Below, piece after piece: positions 32,699 through 38,531 of a stretch of 38,531 nucleotides of DNA. Location of the stretch: NCBI GenBank assembly GCA_947366545.1, contig CANBAL010000011.1, positions 1-38,531 of the forward strand. The letters run 5' to 3'. A model generated the notes under the pieces. That model was not told the DNA's origin. It saw only the letters and a list, made by a program, of their open reading frames with translations, and searched no databases. The stretch is from an uncultured Clostridia bacterium. Lineage in GTDB: Bacteria; Bacillota; Clostridia; Christensenellales; UBA1242. How positions within the stretch are numbered: the stretch's first letter is position 1; each line of letters opens with the position of its first letter. The position numbers and the translations under genes were made by a program.

Positions 32699-32775
32699 AT
32701 TATAACCGATTGGTTAATAATTTGCTTGACTTTAACCATTTGGGACAAGTATAATTGGTTTAACCAAATGGTTAA
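32699..32775. promoter_or_regulatory. Divergent promoters with three AACC-N4-GGTT operators
   Basis: Rightward: TTGACT (32726-32731), 18 nt, TATAAT (32750-32755). Leftward: TATAAT (32699-32704) with a weak -35. Operator O1 is AACC-GATT-GGTT (32704-32715), touching the leftward -10. O2 is AACCATTTGGGA (32734-32745, right arm imperfect), inside the rightward spacer. O3 is TTAACC-AAAT-GGTTAA (32760-32775), just after the rightward -10. Confidence 0.8.
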
Positions 32776-32787
32776 AAGGAGTATAAC

Positions 32788-33015
32788 ATGAACAAAAACC
32801 CAAATACAAGCGAAATGACTGGAGTAATTAAACTTGATTTGATTTATGACTACATTTATAAAAATCAAATTACCTTTCGTGAGTTTGCCCAAAAATGCAA
32901 AATCAGCATGAAAGCACTTGCTGATATATTAGACGATTACTCTGTTTGTGACATTGGAGATATTGTAAAAATTGCACATGTGATTGGCATTCACCCTGCT
33001 GATATTTTTGAATAA
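32788..33015 (+). CDS. Small Cro-like HTH protein, divergent partner of the XRE repressor
   Basis: 75 residues. LIYDYIYKNQITFREFAQKCKISMKALADILDD fits a helix-turn-helix of the XRE/Cro superfamily (FREFAQKCKIS followed by a recognition helix), and VKIAHVIGIHPADIFE is the usual fifth-helix ending. AAAGGAG precedes the ATG. Both operators O2 and O3 overlap its promoter, so it is a likely target of the XRE repressor. No phage genes are near. Confidence 0.8.
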   Translation: MNKNPNTSEMTGVIKLDLIYDYIYKNQITFREFAQKCKISMKALADILDDYSVCDIGDIVKIAHVIGIHPADIFE

Positions 33016-33040
33016 AAAAAGTGGCAATGCCACCTTTATT
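33014..33040. terminator. Bidirectional terminator between the Cro-like gene and tyrS
   Basis: GTGGC-AAT-GCCAC stem with A-run before and T-rich run after, between convergent genes. Confidence 0.8.
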
Positions 33041-34283
33041 ATTTTATTACAACTTTAACAAAATTCTTTTTGCCCTTTTTGAGAAGAAGTGCGTTATCTT
33101 TGAAATCAGCGGCGGTGACCTTAGTATTAAAGTCGGTTACCTTTTCGCCATTCATGGAAATTGCACCGCCCTGTATCATACGGCGGGCGTCACTTGTGGA
33201 GGAGCAAAGTTTAACCTCGGCAAGAAGATTGGTAAGATTTTTTGGCTGGGTAAATTCTGCGACTTTCATCTCGACTACTGGTGCGTCATCGCCGCCCTCT
33301 GTGAAAAGGTTTTCACTCATTTTTTGAGCCTCGATTGCGTCAGCCTCACCACGAACAAATTTGGTGATTTCATAACTCATCTTCTTTTTTGCCTTAACAA
33401 TATCTTCTTTAATTAAGGCTTTAACTTCTGGCATTGGTATATCGGTGAAGAGAGCAAACATCATTTCTACGCAGGCGTCAGGGGTTTGATAAATGCCTTG
33501 GTAAAAATCATAGGCTGAAATTTTATCTCTATCAAGCCAAATTGCACCCTTTTCGGTTTTGCCCATTTTTTTACCTTCTGGTGTGAGGAGTAGTGGATTG
33601 GTTGCACCGATAAGTTCAATATTTGTGTTATTGGCATAATTGAGTTTACGCTGAAGTTCTACGCCGGCAACGATATTCCCCCACTGGTCTGCACCACCAT
33701 ATTGCAGAGTGCAGCCATACTTTTTATTTAAATGCACAAAGTCATATGCCTGCATTGGCATATACCCCATTTCAAAGAAGGTAAGTCCGCCCTCTTTGAT
33801 ACGATTGGCATAGATTTCATTCGCCATCATTCTATTCACATTGAAATGCACGCCGATTTCTCGCATGAAATCAATATAACTAAGCCCCTTGAACCAGTCG
33901 GCATTATTCACAATCACCGCTGGATTGTCGCCGTCAAAATCAAGGAAAATTGAAAGGCTTTTCTTGATTTTCTCTATATTCTTATTAAGTTCTTCATACG
34001 ACAGCATTTTGCGAAGTTCACTCTTACCGCTTGGGTCACCGATAGAAGCAGTGGCGCCGCCCATAAGAAGCAGCACCTTATGTCCCGCCTTTTGAAAGCG
34101 TCTTAATATGCAGTAAGGTACGCAATGGCCGATATGAAGGCTGTCCATGGTTGGATCGGTGCCCTCATAAAGTGTGATAGGCTTTCCGCTTGCAAGAAGG
34201 CCTTTTAGCCTATCCTCGTTGGTGCATTGGTATAAAAGTCCACGCTCTTTTAAAGTATCATATAGTTTTGCGTCAGTTTTCAT
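33039..34283 (-). CDS. tyrS: Tyrosyl-tRNA synthetase
   Basis: Class I aminoacyl-tRNA synthetase charging tRNA-Tyr. LYEGTDPTMDSLHIGHCVP carries the HIGH motif (50-53); KKMGKTEKGAIWLD is the KMSKS equivalent (KMGKT). Tyr-specific features include YMPMQAYDFVHLNKKYGCTLQYGGADQWGN-type sequence. The C-terminal S4-like domain ends SDARRMIQGGAISMNGEKV. 414 residues. No T-box leader fits in the 112-nt gap upstream. Confidence 0.96.
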   Translation of the reverse strand: MKTDAKLYDTLKERGLLYQCTNEDRLKGLLASGKPITLYEGTDPTMDSLHIGHCVPYCILRRFQKAGHKVLLLMGGATASIGDPSGKSELRKMLSYEELNKNIEKIKKSLSIFLDFDGDNPAVIVNNADWFKGLSYIDFMREIGVHFNVNRMMANEIYANRIKEGGLTFFEMGYMPMQAYDFVHLNKKYGCTLQYGGADQWGNIVAGVELQRKLNYANNTNIELIGATNPLLLTPEGKKMGKTEKGAIWLDRDKISAYDFYQGIYQTPDACVEMMFALFTDIPMPEVKALIKEDIVKAKKKMSYEITKFVRGEADAIEAQKMSENLFTEGGDDAPVVEMKVAEFTQPKNLTNLLAEVKLCSSTSDARRMIQGGAISMNGEKVTDFNTKVTAADFKDNALLLKKGKKNFVKVVIK

Positions 34284-34343
34284 TATTTATCTCCGTTATG
34301 AAATTAGAATACATACTTCTCCACTTTTTGTCAAGCATTCGCT

Positions 34344-34371
34344 TTGAGTTGCAAAATTTTTAAGGTATACT
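34344..34371 (+). promoter_or_regulatory. Promoter of the Fe-S scaffold-GGGtGRT operon
   Basis: TTGAGT (34344-34349), 16 nt, TATACT (34366-34371), then a leader of about 18 nt with AAGGAGG before the ATG. Confidence 0.6.
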
Positions 34372-34395
34372 TGAATTATCTTAAGGAGGTAATTT

Positions 34396-35073
34396 ATGTC
34401 TTGTCCATTACAACCAAGAAATATGGAAGGCTATGGCCCATCCCCTATACCAGAAGAAGGCGGCTGGGTACAATCAAAAGAAATTAAAAATGTGTCGGGT
34501 TTTTCTCATGGCTGCGGCAAGTGCGCACCTCAGCAAGGGGCTTGCAAACTGACAATCAATGTTAAAGACGGCATTATTAAGGAAGCACTTGTGGAAACCA
34601 TTGGTTGCAGTGGTATGACACATTCGGCAGCCATGGCGGCTGAAATCCTGCCCGGGAAAACACTTTTAGAGGCGTTGAATACCGACCTTGTTTGTGACGC
34701 AATCAATGATGCAATGAAGCAGGTGTTTTTACAACTTGTATACGGGCGTAGTCAATCGGCGTTCTCGGAAGGCGGGCTTGCTGTTGGCTCAGCACTTGAG
34801 GACCTTGGCAAAACACTATCCTCTAATGTGGGTACGGTGTACTCAAATGAAAATTCTGGAACAAAATACCTCACCCTTGCGGAAGGCTACATCACACGCG
34901 AGGCACTTGATGAAAACGGCGAGATTATTGGCTATGAATATGTGAACATGGGCACACTTATGAACTATCTTAAAGACGACAAAATTTCACCACAAGAGGC
35001 AATCAAGAAAGCCACCAAAACCTACGGACGATTTAGTGAAGGGGTCACTATAGTAGACCCAAGGAGGGTTTAA
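34396..35073 (+). CDS. Iron-sulfur cluster assembly scaffold-like protein (NifU-N related)
   Basis: 225 residues. Cysteine sites CGKCAPQQGAC and ETIGCSGMTHSAAMAAEIL are those of the clostridial Fe-S scaffold-like proteins that occur next to GGGtGRT proteins. A NifU/IscU-like N-terminal fold is probable, but the C-terminal ~110 residues (YLTLAEGYITREALDENGEIIGYEYV) are not in IscU, so the molecular role is uncertain. TAAGGAGG precedes the ATG. The stop is 1 nt before the next ATG. Confidence 0.82.
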   Translation: MSCPLQPRNMEGYGPSPIPEEGGWVQSKEIKNVSGFSHGCGKCAPQQGACKLTINVKDGIIKEALVETIGCSGMTHSAAMAAEILPGKTLLEALNTDLVCDAINDAMKQVFLQLVYGRSQSAFSEGGLAVGSALEDLGKTLSSNVGTVYSNENSGTKYLTLAEGYITREALDENGEIIGYEYVNMGTLMNYLKDDKISPQEAIKKATKTYGRFSEGVTIVDPRRV

Positions 35074-35074
35074 T

Positions 35075-36058
35075 ATGAACGAACTTACCAAATATGCGGA
35101 AATAAAAACCGTCCTTAAAAAATACAAAATCAAAAGTCTTGAAGATGCAAGAGATATCTGCCTTAAAAACGGCATTAATGTTTACGACATTGTTAAAGGT
35201 ATACAACCTATCTGTTTTGACAACGCCGTGAAAGCATACGAACTTGGAGTTGCAATCGCAATCAACTCAAAAGCAAAAACAGCCCAAGATGTTGCCGTCA
35301 AAATTGGCGAAGGTTTACAAGCGTTTTGTGTGAAAGGCTCAGTGGCTGACGAGCGTCAAATTGGACTTGGACATGGACGCCTTGCAGCGATGCTGCTTGA
35401 CGAGAGCACGAAAAGTTTTGCCTTCCTTGCTGGGCATGAGAGTTTTGCAGCGGCAGAAGGTGCTATCGGCATTGCAAAGACTGCCAACAAAGTGAGGAAG
35501 ACACCCCTCAATGTTGTGCTTATTGGACTTGGCAAGGATGCGGCGTATATCATTGCAAGAGTAAACGGTTTCACATATGTAAATACTCAGTATGACCACG
35601 CAAGCGGAAAACTTAAAATCTTAAACAAAAAGAGATTTTCTAAGGGCGAGCGTGGAAACATTAAAATTTATGGTTGCTATGATGTGCCAGAGGGCGTGGC
35701 AATTATGCAATATGAAAAAGTGGATGTATCAATTACTGGCAATTCCACAAACCCTGTGAGATTTCAACATCCTGTGGCTGGCATATACAAAAAGTGGTGC
35801 AATGAAAACGGAAGAAAATATTTCTCAGTTGCCTCTGGTGGTGGCACTGGCCGTACCCTACACCCTGACAATATGGCGGCTGGCCCTGCAAGTTATGGGC
35901 TTACTGACACAATGGGAAGAATGCACTGCGATGCTCAATTTGCTGGCTCTTCCTCTGTGCCTGCGCATGTGGAAATGATGGGCTTTATTGGTATGGGCAA
36001 CAATCCACTTGTTGGAGCGACGGTGGCAACTACTGTTGCAGTTTGCACGAGAAAATAA
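35075..36058 (+). CDS. GGGtGRT family protein
   Basis: 327 residues containing the family signature SVASGGGTGRTLHPDN near residue 265. Glycine-rich loops (AFLAGHESFAAAEGAIGIAK, LNVVLIGLGKDAAYI) suggest nucleotide or cofactor binding. The family is found in anaerobic Bacillota and relatives directly after the Fe-S scaffold-like gene, as here. Its biochemical function is not established to my knowledge. AAGGAGG lies before the ATG, overlapping the end of the upstream gene. Confidence 0.9.
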   Translation: MNELTKYAEIKTVLKKYKIKSLEDARDICLKNGINVYDIVKGIQPICFDNAVKAYELGVAIAINSKAKTAQDVAVKIGEGLQAFCVKGSVADERQIGLGHGRLAAMLLDESTKSFAFLAGHESFAAAEGAIGIAKTANKVRKTPLNVVLIGLGKDAAYIIARVNGFTYVNTQYDHASGKLKILNKKRFSKGERGNIKIYGCYDVPEGVAIMQYEKVDVSITGNSTNPVRFQHPVAGIYKKWCNENGRKYFSVASGGGTGRTLHPDNMAAGPASYGLTDTMGRMHCDAQFAGSSSVPAHVEMMGFIGMGNNPLVGATVATTVAVCTRK

Positions 36059-36085
36059 AAAAACAGTCTTGCGACTGTTTTTTTT
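36057..36085. terminator. Bidirectional terminator between the GGGtGRT and PemK-domain genes
   Basis: AAAACAGTC-TTGC-GACTGTTTT with long flanking A and T runs, between convergent genes. Confidence 0.9.
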
Positions 36086-37580
36086 AAAAGTTTTGGTCTT
36101 CTATAGGTATGTTCTCAAGTTCTTCATAACAAAGTTCATTCAAGCCATCTACAACAAGCATATTTGTGTTTTTGGCACGCTTGCCGATAAATGAAAGCTC
36201 TAAATCAAGTCTTTCACAACATCTTTCAAGCGTCCATCCTTTATTAAATTTGGTATTATAGAAATCAACCTTCTGTTTAACATAAATTCGGTCATAGGCT
36301 TCACCATATTTTTCATGCAAGGTTTTTGCAAGCCCCATGATTAATTGAGGGTCATTTGGAATGTGTTTATCGCCTGAACTTGTGTGAGCAGTAAATGGTG
36401 CAAAACTGAATTTAACAGGAAAATACTTTGTATCAAAAATAAGGTTTATTCCAGTGCCAAGATCTTGCCCCTCTACTCTTGGATTTTCAAATTGAAGGCG
36501 GGAGCCATTTGCATGCATAATATCAATTTTTCGATATGCAATTTTCATTATCTCTTCGTCAGTGAGTTCAAATACAGTAGTTGGAGTAGGTTTTACTATT
36601 TTCTCTTGTGGCTGGTTGCTAAATTTTACATCAAGCATATCTCGCTTTTTATATGTTGATAGAGTGGTTTCACAATCCTTCATAGTTTGTGGTGAAACAA
36701 CACCACCCTTTTTACCAAATAAATCTTCAAGAAGATCATCCGCGTCCATTTCAATATCCATGATACCACTTGTTGTAAGGGCAGCATATTTTTCCTCACC
36801 TAAAATGGTTTTGACTAGTTTTGATCTTATCTCATCAAGCCTCGTTTCGTCTAATTTGCCAATCTTAGCAAAAAGGCGAGACTTATGTACAGTCCTTACT
36901 CCGGCAAACTGCAATTTGCTATCTTTTTCAAGTCCAGATTCTTCTTTGCTTAAAACTTCATAAGTGCTATTAACTGCAGTGGTTGAAGTTGGAATAACAA
37001 GGAATTTATCATCTATTTCGCCTATTACAAGCACAGGGCGTTTGCCTGAGATTTCTTCCTTTAATGCAGGGTTAAGGTCGGCACTATATATTTCACCAAT
37101 ATTAATTACTCGATTTGCCCTATTGTGCCTATTCATAAGTGGTGCAAGGTTCTCTCCATGACACTTGCTATAAAGTTTGGCACCAATAGAACTTTGCTTT
37201 TCAGCAAGTTTATTCATTTCTTCAGTTATCAAAAAACCTTTCTCATTTACTTCATTGATGAGCGTCTGTCTATAAATACTTGCTCGAACTTCAATGTCAC
37301 CCATTACTGCATCATAATGCTCTTGAAGTTCCGGTGAGGCTTCAAAGAGCTTTTCGCGATATCTTTCGCCTATCTCCTCTTGATATTTCTCAAACTCCCC
37401 CCCCCGTACTTCTACGGCAAATTTGTTAAAAGTTACCGTTGCAGCCTTATCAATACCATAAAATATAATAACTGTGGTATTTTCCAAACTATCATTACTT
37501 GCACGGCTGATATCTTTCACCCAATAACCTTCATTTACCGCTTCCTCAGGTAGAACTATCTCTTCTATATTTATTCTCAT
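36084..37580 (-). CDS. Large protein with an embedded PemK/MazF-like domain
   Basis: 498 residues. Residues 1-155 are an unrecognised mostly helical region. Residues ~158-262 resemble PemK/MazF: INIGEIYSADLNPALKEEISGKRPVLVIGEIDDKFLVIPTSTT, the catalytic-type Arg181 kept (compare [11 protein letters not shown] and RPVLVIQND in the MazF at 30040-30387). Residues ~263-498 are unrecognised, with a His-containing stretch FTAHTSSGDKHIPND and YDRIYVKQKVDFYNTKFNKGW. Such fusions are unlike the ~110-residue stand-alone toxins. No antitoxin-like gene adjoins it. A run of nine G encodes part of Arg59-Gly60-Gly61; gain or loss of one G would truncate the protein before the PemK-like domain. Confidence 0.8.
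   Translation of the reverse strand: MRINIEEIVLPEEAVNEGYWVKDISRASNDSLENTTVIIFYGIDKAATVTFNKFAVEVRGGEFEKYQEEIGERYREKLFEASPELQEHYDAVMGDIEVRASIYRQTLINEVNEKGFLITEEMNKLAEKQSSIGAKLYSKCHGENLAPLMNRHNRANRVINIGEIYSADLNPALKEEISGKRPVLVIGEIDDKFLVIPTSTTAVNSTYEVLSKEESGLEKDSKLQFAGVRTVHKSRLFAKIGKLDETRLDEIRSKLVKTILGEEKYAALTTSGIMDIEMDADDLLEDLFGKKGGVVSPQTMKDCETTLSTYKKRDMLDVKFSNQPQEKIVKPTPTTVFELTDEEIMKIAYRKIDIMHANGSRLQFENPRVEGQDLGTGINLIFDTKYFPVKFSFAPFTAHTSSGDKHIPNDPQLIMGLAKTLHEKYGEAYDRIYVKQKVDFYNTKFNKGWTLERCCERLDLELSFIGKRAKNTNMLVVDGLNELCYEELENIPIEDQNF
37397..37405 (-). repeat. G9 homopolymer inside the PemK-domain gene
   Basis: Nine C on the plus strand (G on the coding strand) at codons 59-62. One of only two such tracts in the window; the other is at 21077-21085. 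Confidence 0.9.
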
Positions 37581-37645
37581 GTTTATCTCCTATGGCTATT
37601 CTATCATAGATTTTCCCCTTTTTCAATAGGCAAATGAGATTTTAT

Positions 37646-37674
37646 TTGACATTCTTCTTCTTTTTTAGTACTAT
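37646..37674 (+). promoter_or_regulatory. ung promoter, leaderless type
   Basis: TTGACA (37646-37651), 17 nt, TACTAT (37669-37674), then CAAGTT and the ATG at 37681. No Shine-Dalgarno is present between. Confidence 0.75.
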
Positions 37675-37680
37675 CAAGTT

Positions 37681-38340
37681 ATGATAAAGATTAGAAGAAG
37701 TTGGTACGACTTACTTAAAGAAGAATTTGAAAAGCCTTATTTTAAGCAGTTGCAAGAATTTCTTGCAAATGAATATGCCACCCACACAATCTACCCTAGC
37801 GAAGACAAGATTTTTAACGCACTAAATCATGTTCCTTTTGACAAGGTGAAAGTGGTGATTATTGGACAAGACCCATACCATGAGCCAAACCAAGCGCAAG
37901 GTATTTCTTTCTCTGTGCCAGAAAATGTGGAAATACCGCCTTCACTTGTGAATATTATGAAAGAAATTCACGATGACCTTGGCATTGATTGCATAAATAG
38001 TGGTGACCTTACCCGTTGGGCAGACCAAGGTGTGCTTCTGCTTAACACCGTGCTTACTGTAAGGCGCGGGCAAGCAAACTCCCACAAAGACAAGGGCTGG
38101 GAAAAATTGACTGGTGAAATCATTAAAAAATTAGGTGCAAGAAAAGAGCCTATTGTATTTTTACTCTGGGGCGCCTATGCGCAAAGTTTCGCACCTTTCA
38201 TTGAAAGCCAGCACTTTATTTTAAAGGCACCTCACCCAAGTCCCCTATCTGCATACCGAGGTTTCTTTGGCTGCAAGAACTTTTCAAAATGTAATGAATT
38301 TTTGTTAAATCATGGGCAAGAGCCGATTGATTGGAAATAA
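37681..38340 (+). CDS. ung: Uracil-DNA glycosylase (family 1)
   Basis: Removes uracil from DNA to start base excision repair. The water-activating loop is GQDPYHEP (Asp64), followed by QAQGISFSVP, LLLNTVLTVR and the DNA-intercalation loop HPSPLSAYRGF. 219 residues, normal length. The ATG is the only reasonable start and coincides with the expected transcription start. Confidence 0.96.
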   Translation: MIKIRRSWYDLLKEEFEKPYFKQLQEFLANEYATHTIYPSEDKIFNALNHVPFDKVKVVIIGQDPYHEPNQAQGISFSVPENVEIPPSLVNIMKEIHDDLGIDCINSGDLTRWADQGVLLLNTVLTVRRGQANSHKDKGWEKLTGEIIKKLGARKEPIVFLLWGAYAQSFAPFIESQHFILKAPHPSPLSAYRGFFGCKNFSKCNEFLLNHGQEPIDWK

Positions 38341-38371
38341 AAAAGGACACTCGGAAAGAGTGTTCTTTTTT
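38341..38371 (+). terminator. Terminator after ung
   Basis: AAAGGACACTC-GGAAA-GAGTGTTCTTTTT hairpin with T run. Confidence 0.85.
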
Positions 38372-38485
38372 AAATTGTATAATACAGGTACCTAGTTATT
38401 GAACTATGGTCTTTTTGACATATGTCTCAGACACCTTTTAGTAGGTGCCTAAGGCACTCGACTGTCTTGAGTAAATAACTCTTTA
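38372..38485. other. Region downstream of the 16S 3' end, no 23S or tRNA
   Basis: Contains GACATATGTC (38418-38427), GACACC...GGTGCC arms and the palindrome GTGCCTAAGGCAC (38445-38457), which is found in inverse orientation at 1346-1358. These may be rRNA processing stems. No tRNA, 23S start or ORF is visible here before the ung terminator. Confidence 0.5.
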
Positions 38486-38531
38486 AAAGGAGGTGATCCA
38501 GCGGCACCTTCCGATACCGCTACCTTGTTAT
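38486..38531 (-). rRNA. rrs: 16S rRNA, 3' end only (partial, cut by window edge)
   Basis: Reading leftward: ACAAGGTAGC, the helix 45 hairpin with its GGAA tetraloop, then GGATCACCTCCTTT, the universal 3' end with the anti-Shine-Dalgarno. About 46 nt are present. Helix 45 reads AGCGG...CCGCT, versus the common AGCCG...CGGCT, a compensated pair inversion. The exact 3' nucleotide is approximate. Confidence 0.95.

Noticed and set aside
32473..33015. Prophage remnant
   Set aside because: Only the two HTH genes and operators are present; neighbours on both sides are chromosomal genes with no integrase, portal or tail genes.
34284..34395. T-box riboswitch upstream of tyrS
   Set aside because: The gap is only 112 nt, holds the divergent operon's promoter and shows no AGGGTGG T-box sequence or specifier stem.
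38372..38531. Complete rRNA operon
   Set aside because: Only about 46 nt of 16S 3' end are inside the window; no 23S, 5S or spacer tRNA is visible.

Overview
The window looks like a chromosomal stretch of a low-GC Gram-positive bacterium (Bacillota, most likely an uncultured, gut-type Clostridia lineage). The evidence is the ylxM-ffh-rpsP-khpA-rimM-trmD-rbgA gene order, DnaD/DnaI-type helicase loading genes, an EndoA-type MazF, a clostridial Fe-S scaffold + GGGtGRT pair, strong AGGAGG-type ribosome binding sites, and a 16S rRNA 3' end carrying the CCUCC anti-Shine-Dalgarno. The left end stops inside a repeat-rich surface protein gene and the right end stops 46 nt into a 16S rRNA gene, as expected of a contig broken at repeats.

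Layout. 1-1386: partial InlB-repeat surface protein, then a cluster of dispersed palindromic repeats in the 3' UTR of the topoisomerase operon. 1387-5859: type IIA topoisomerase pair (parE-parC/gyrB-gyrA type). 6056-7105: murG. 7131-10187: a subtilase with a translationally coupled small protein, a small divergent protein, an orphan degenerate ABC ATPase and a lipoprotein. 10234-17698: a long leftward housekeeping block for translation and secretion (lepA, hemW, ylxM, ffh, rpsP, khpA, rimM, trmD, rbgA, yraN), lacking the usual rplS between trmD and rbgA. 17759-21038: a two-gene operon for an extracellular InlB-repeat protein with sialyltransferase-like motifs and a polytopic membrane protein, behind a promoter with a nine-G tract in its spacer. 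21179-25114: tRNA-Lys, a small ribbon-helix-helix regulator, rsmD, a glycerophosphodiesterase, a GT4 glycosyltransferase and an SDR. 25259-29790: M1-type lipoprotein peptidase, DnaD-like and DnaC/DnaI-like replication proteins, a metallo-hydrolase. 29892-32017: tRNA-Trp, MazF with a candidate antitoxin, acpS, recX, yigZ. 32038-32464: a GIY-YIG nuclease gene bracketed by inverted copies of the same dispersed repeat. 32473-33015: two divergent small HTH regulators around shared operators. 33039-38531: tyrS, Fe-S scaffold and GGGtGRT genes, a PemK/MazF-domain fusion with an in-frame nine-G tract, ung and the 16S end.

The most interesting items are: (1) a 371-bp GIY-YIG/inverted-repeat unit with solo repeat copies elsewhere in the window, organised like a REPtron but with a different nuclease; (2) two G9 homopolymers, one in a promoter spacer of a surface-protein operon and one inside a toxin-domain gene, both candidate phase-variation switches; (3) an orphan CI/Cro-like divergent switch; (4) several housekeeping genes whose -10 box lies only 6-7 nt before the start codon with no Shine-Dalgarno, implying leaderless mRNAs; (5) a 16S gene whose downstream flank is ung rather than a 23S gene.
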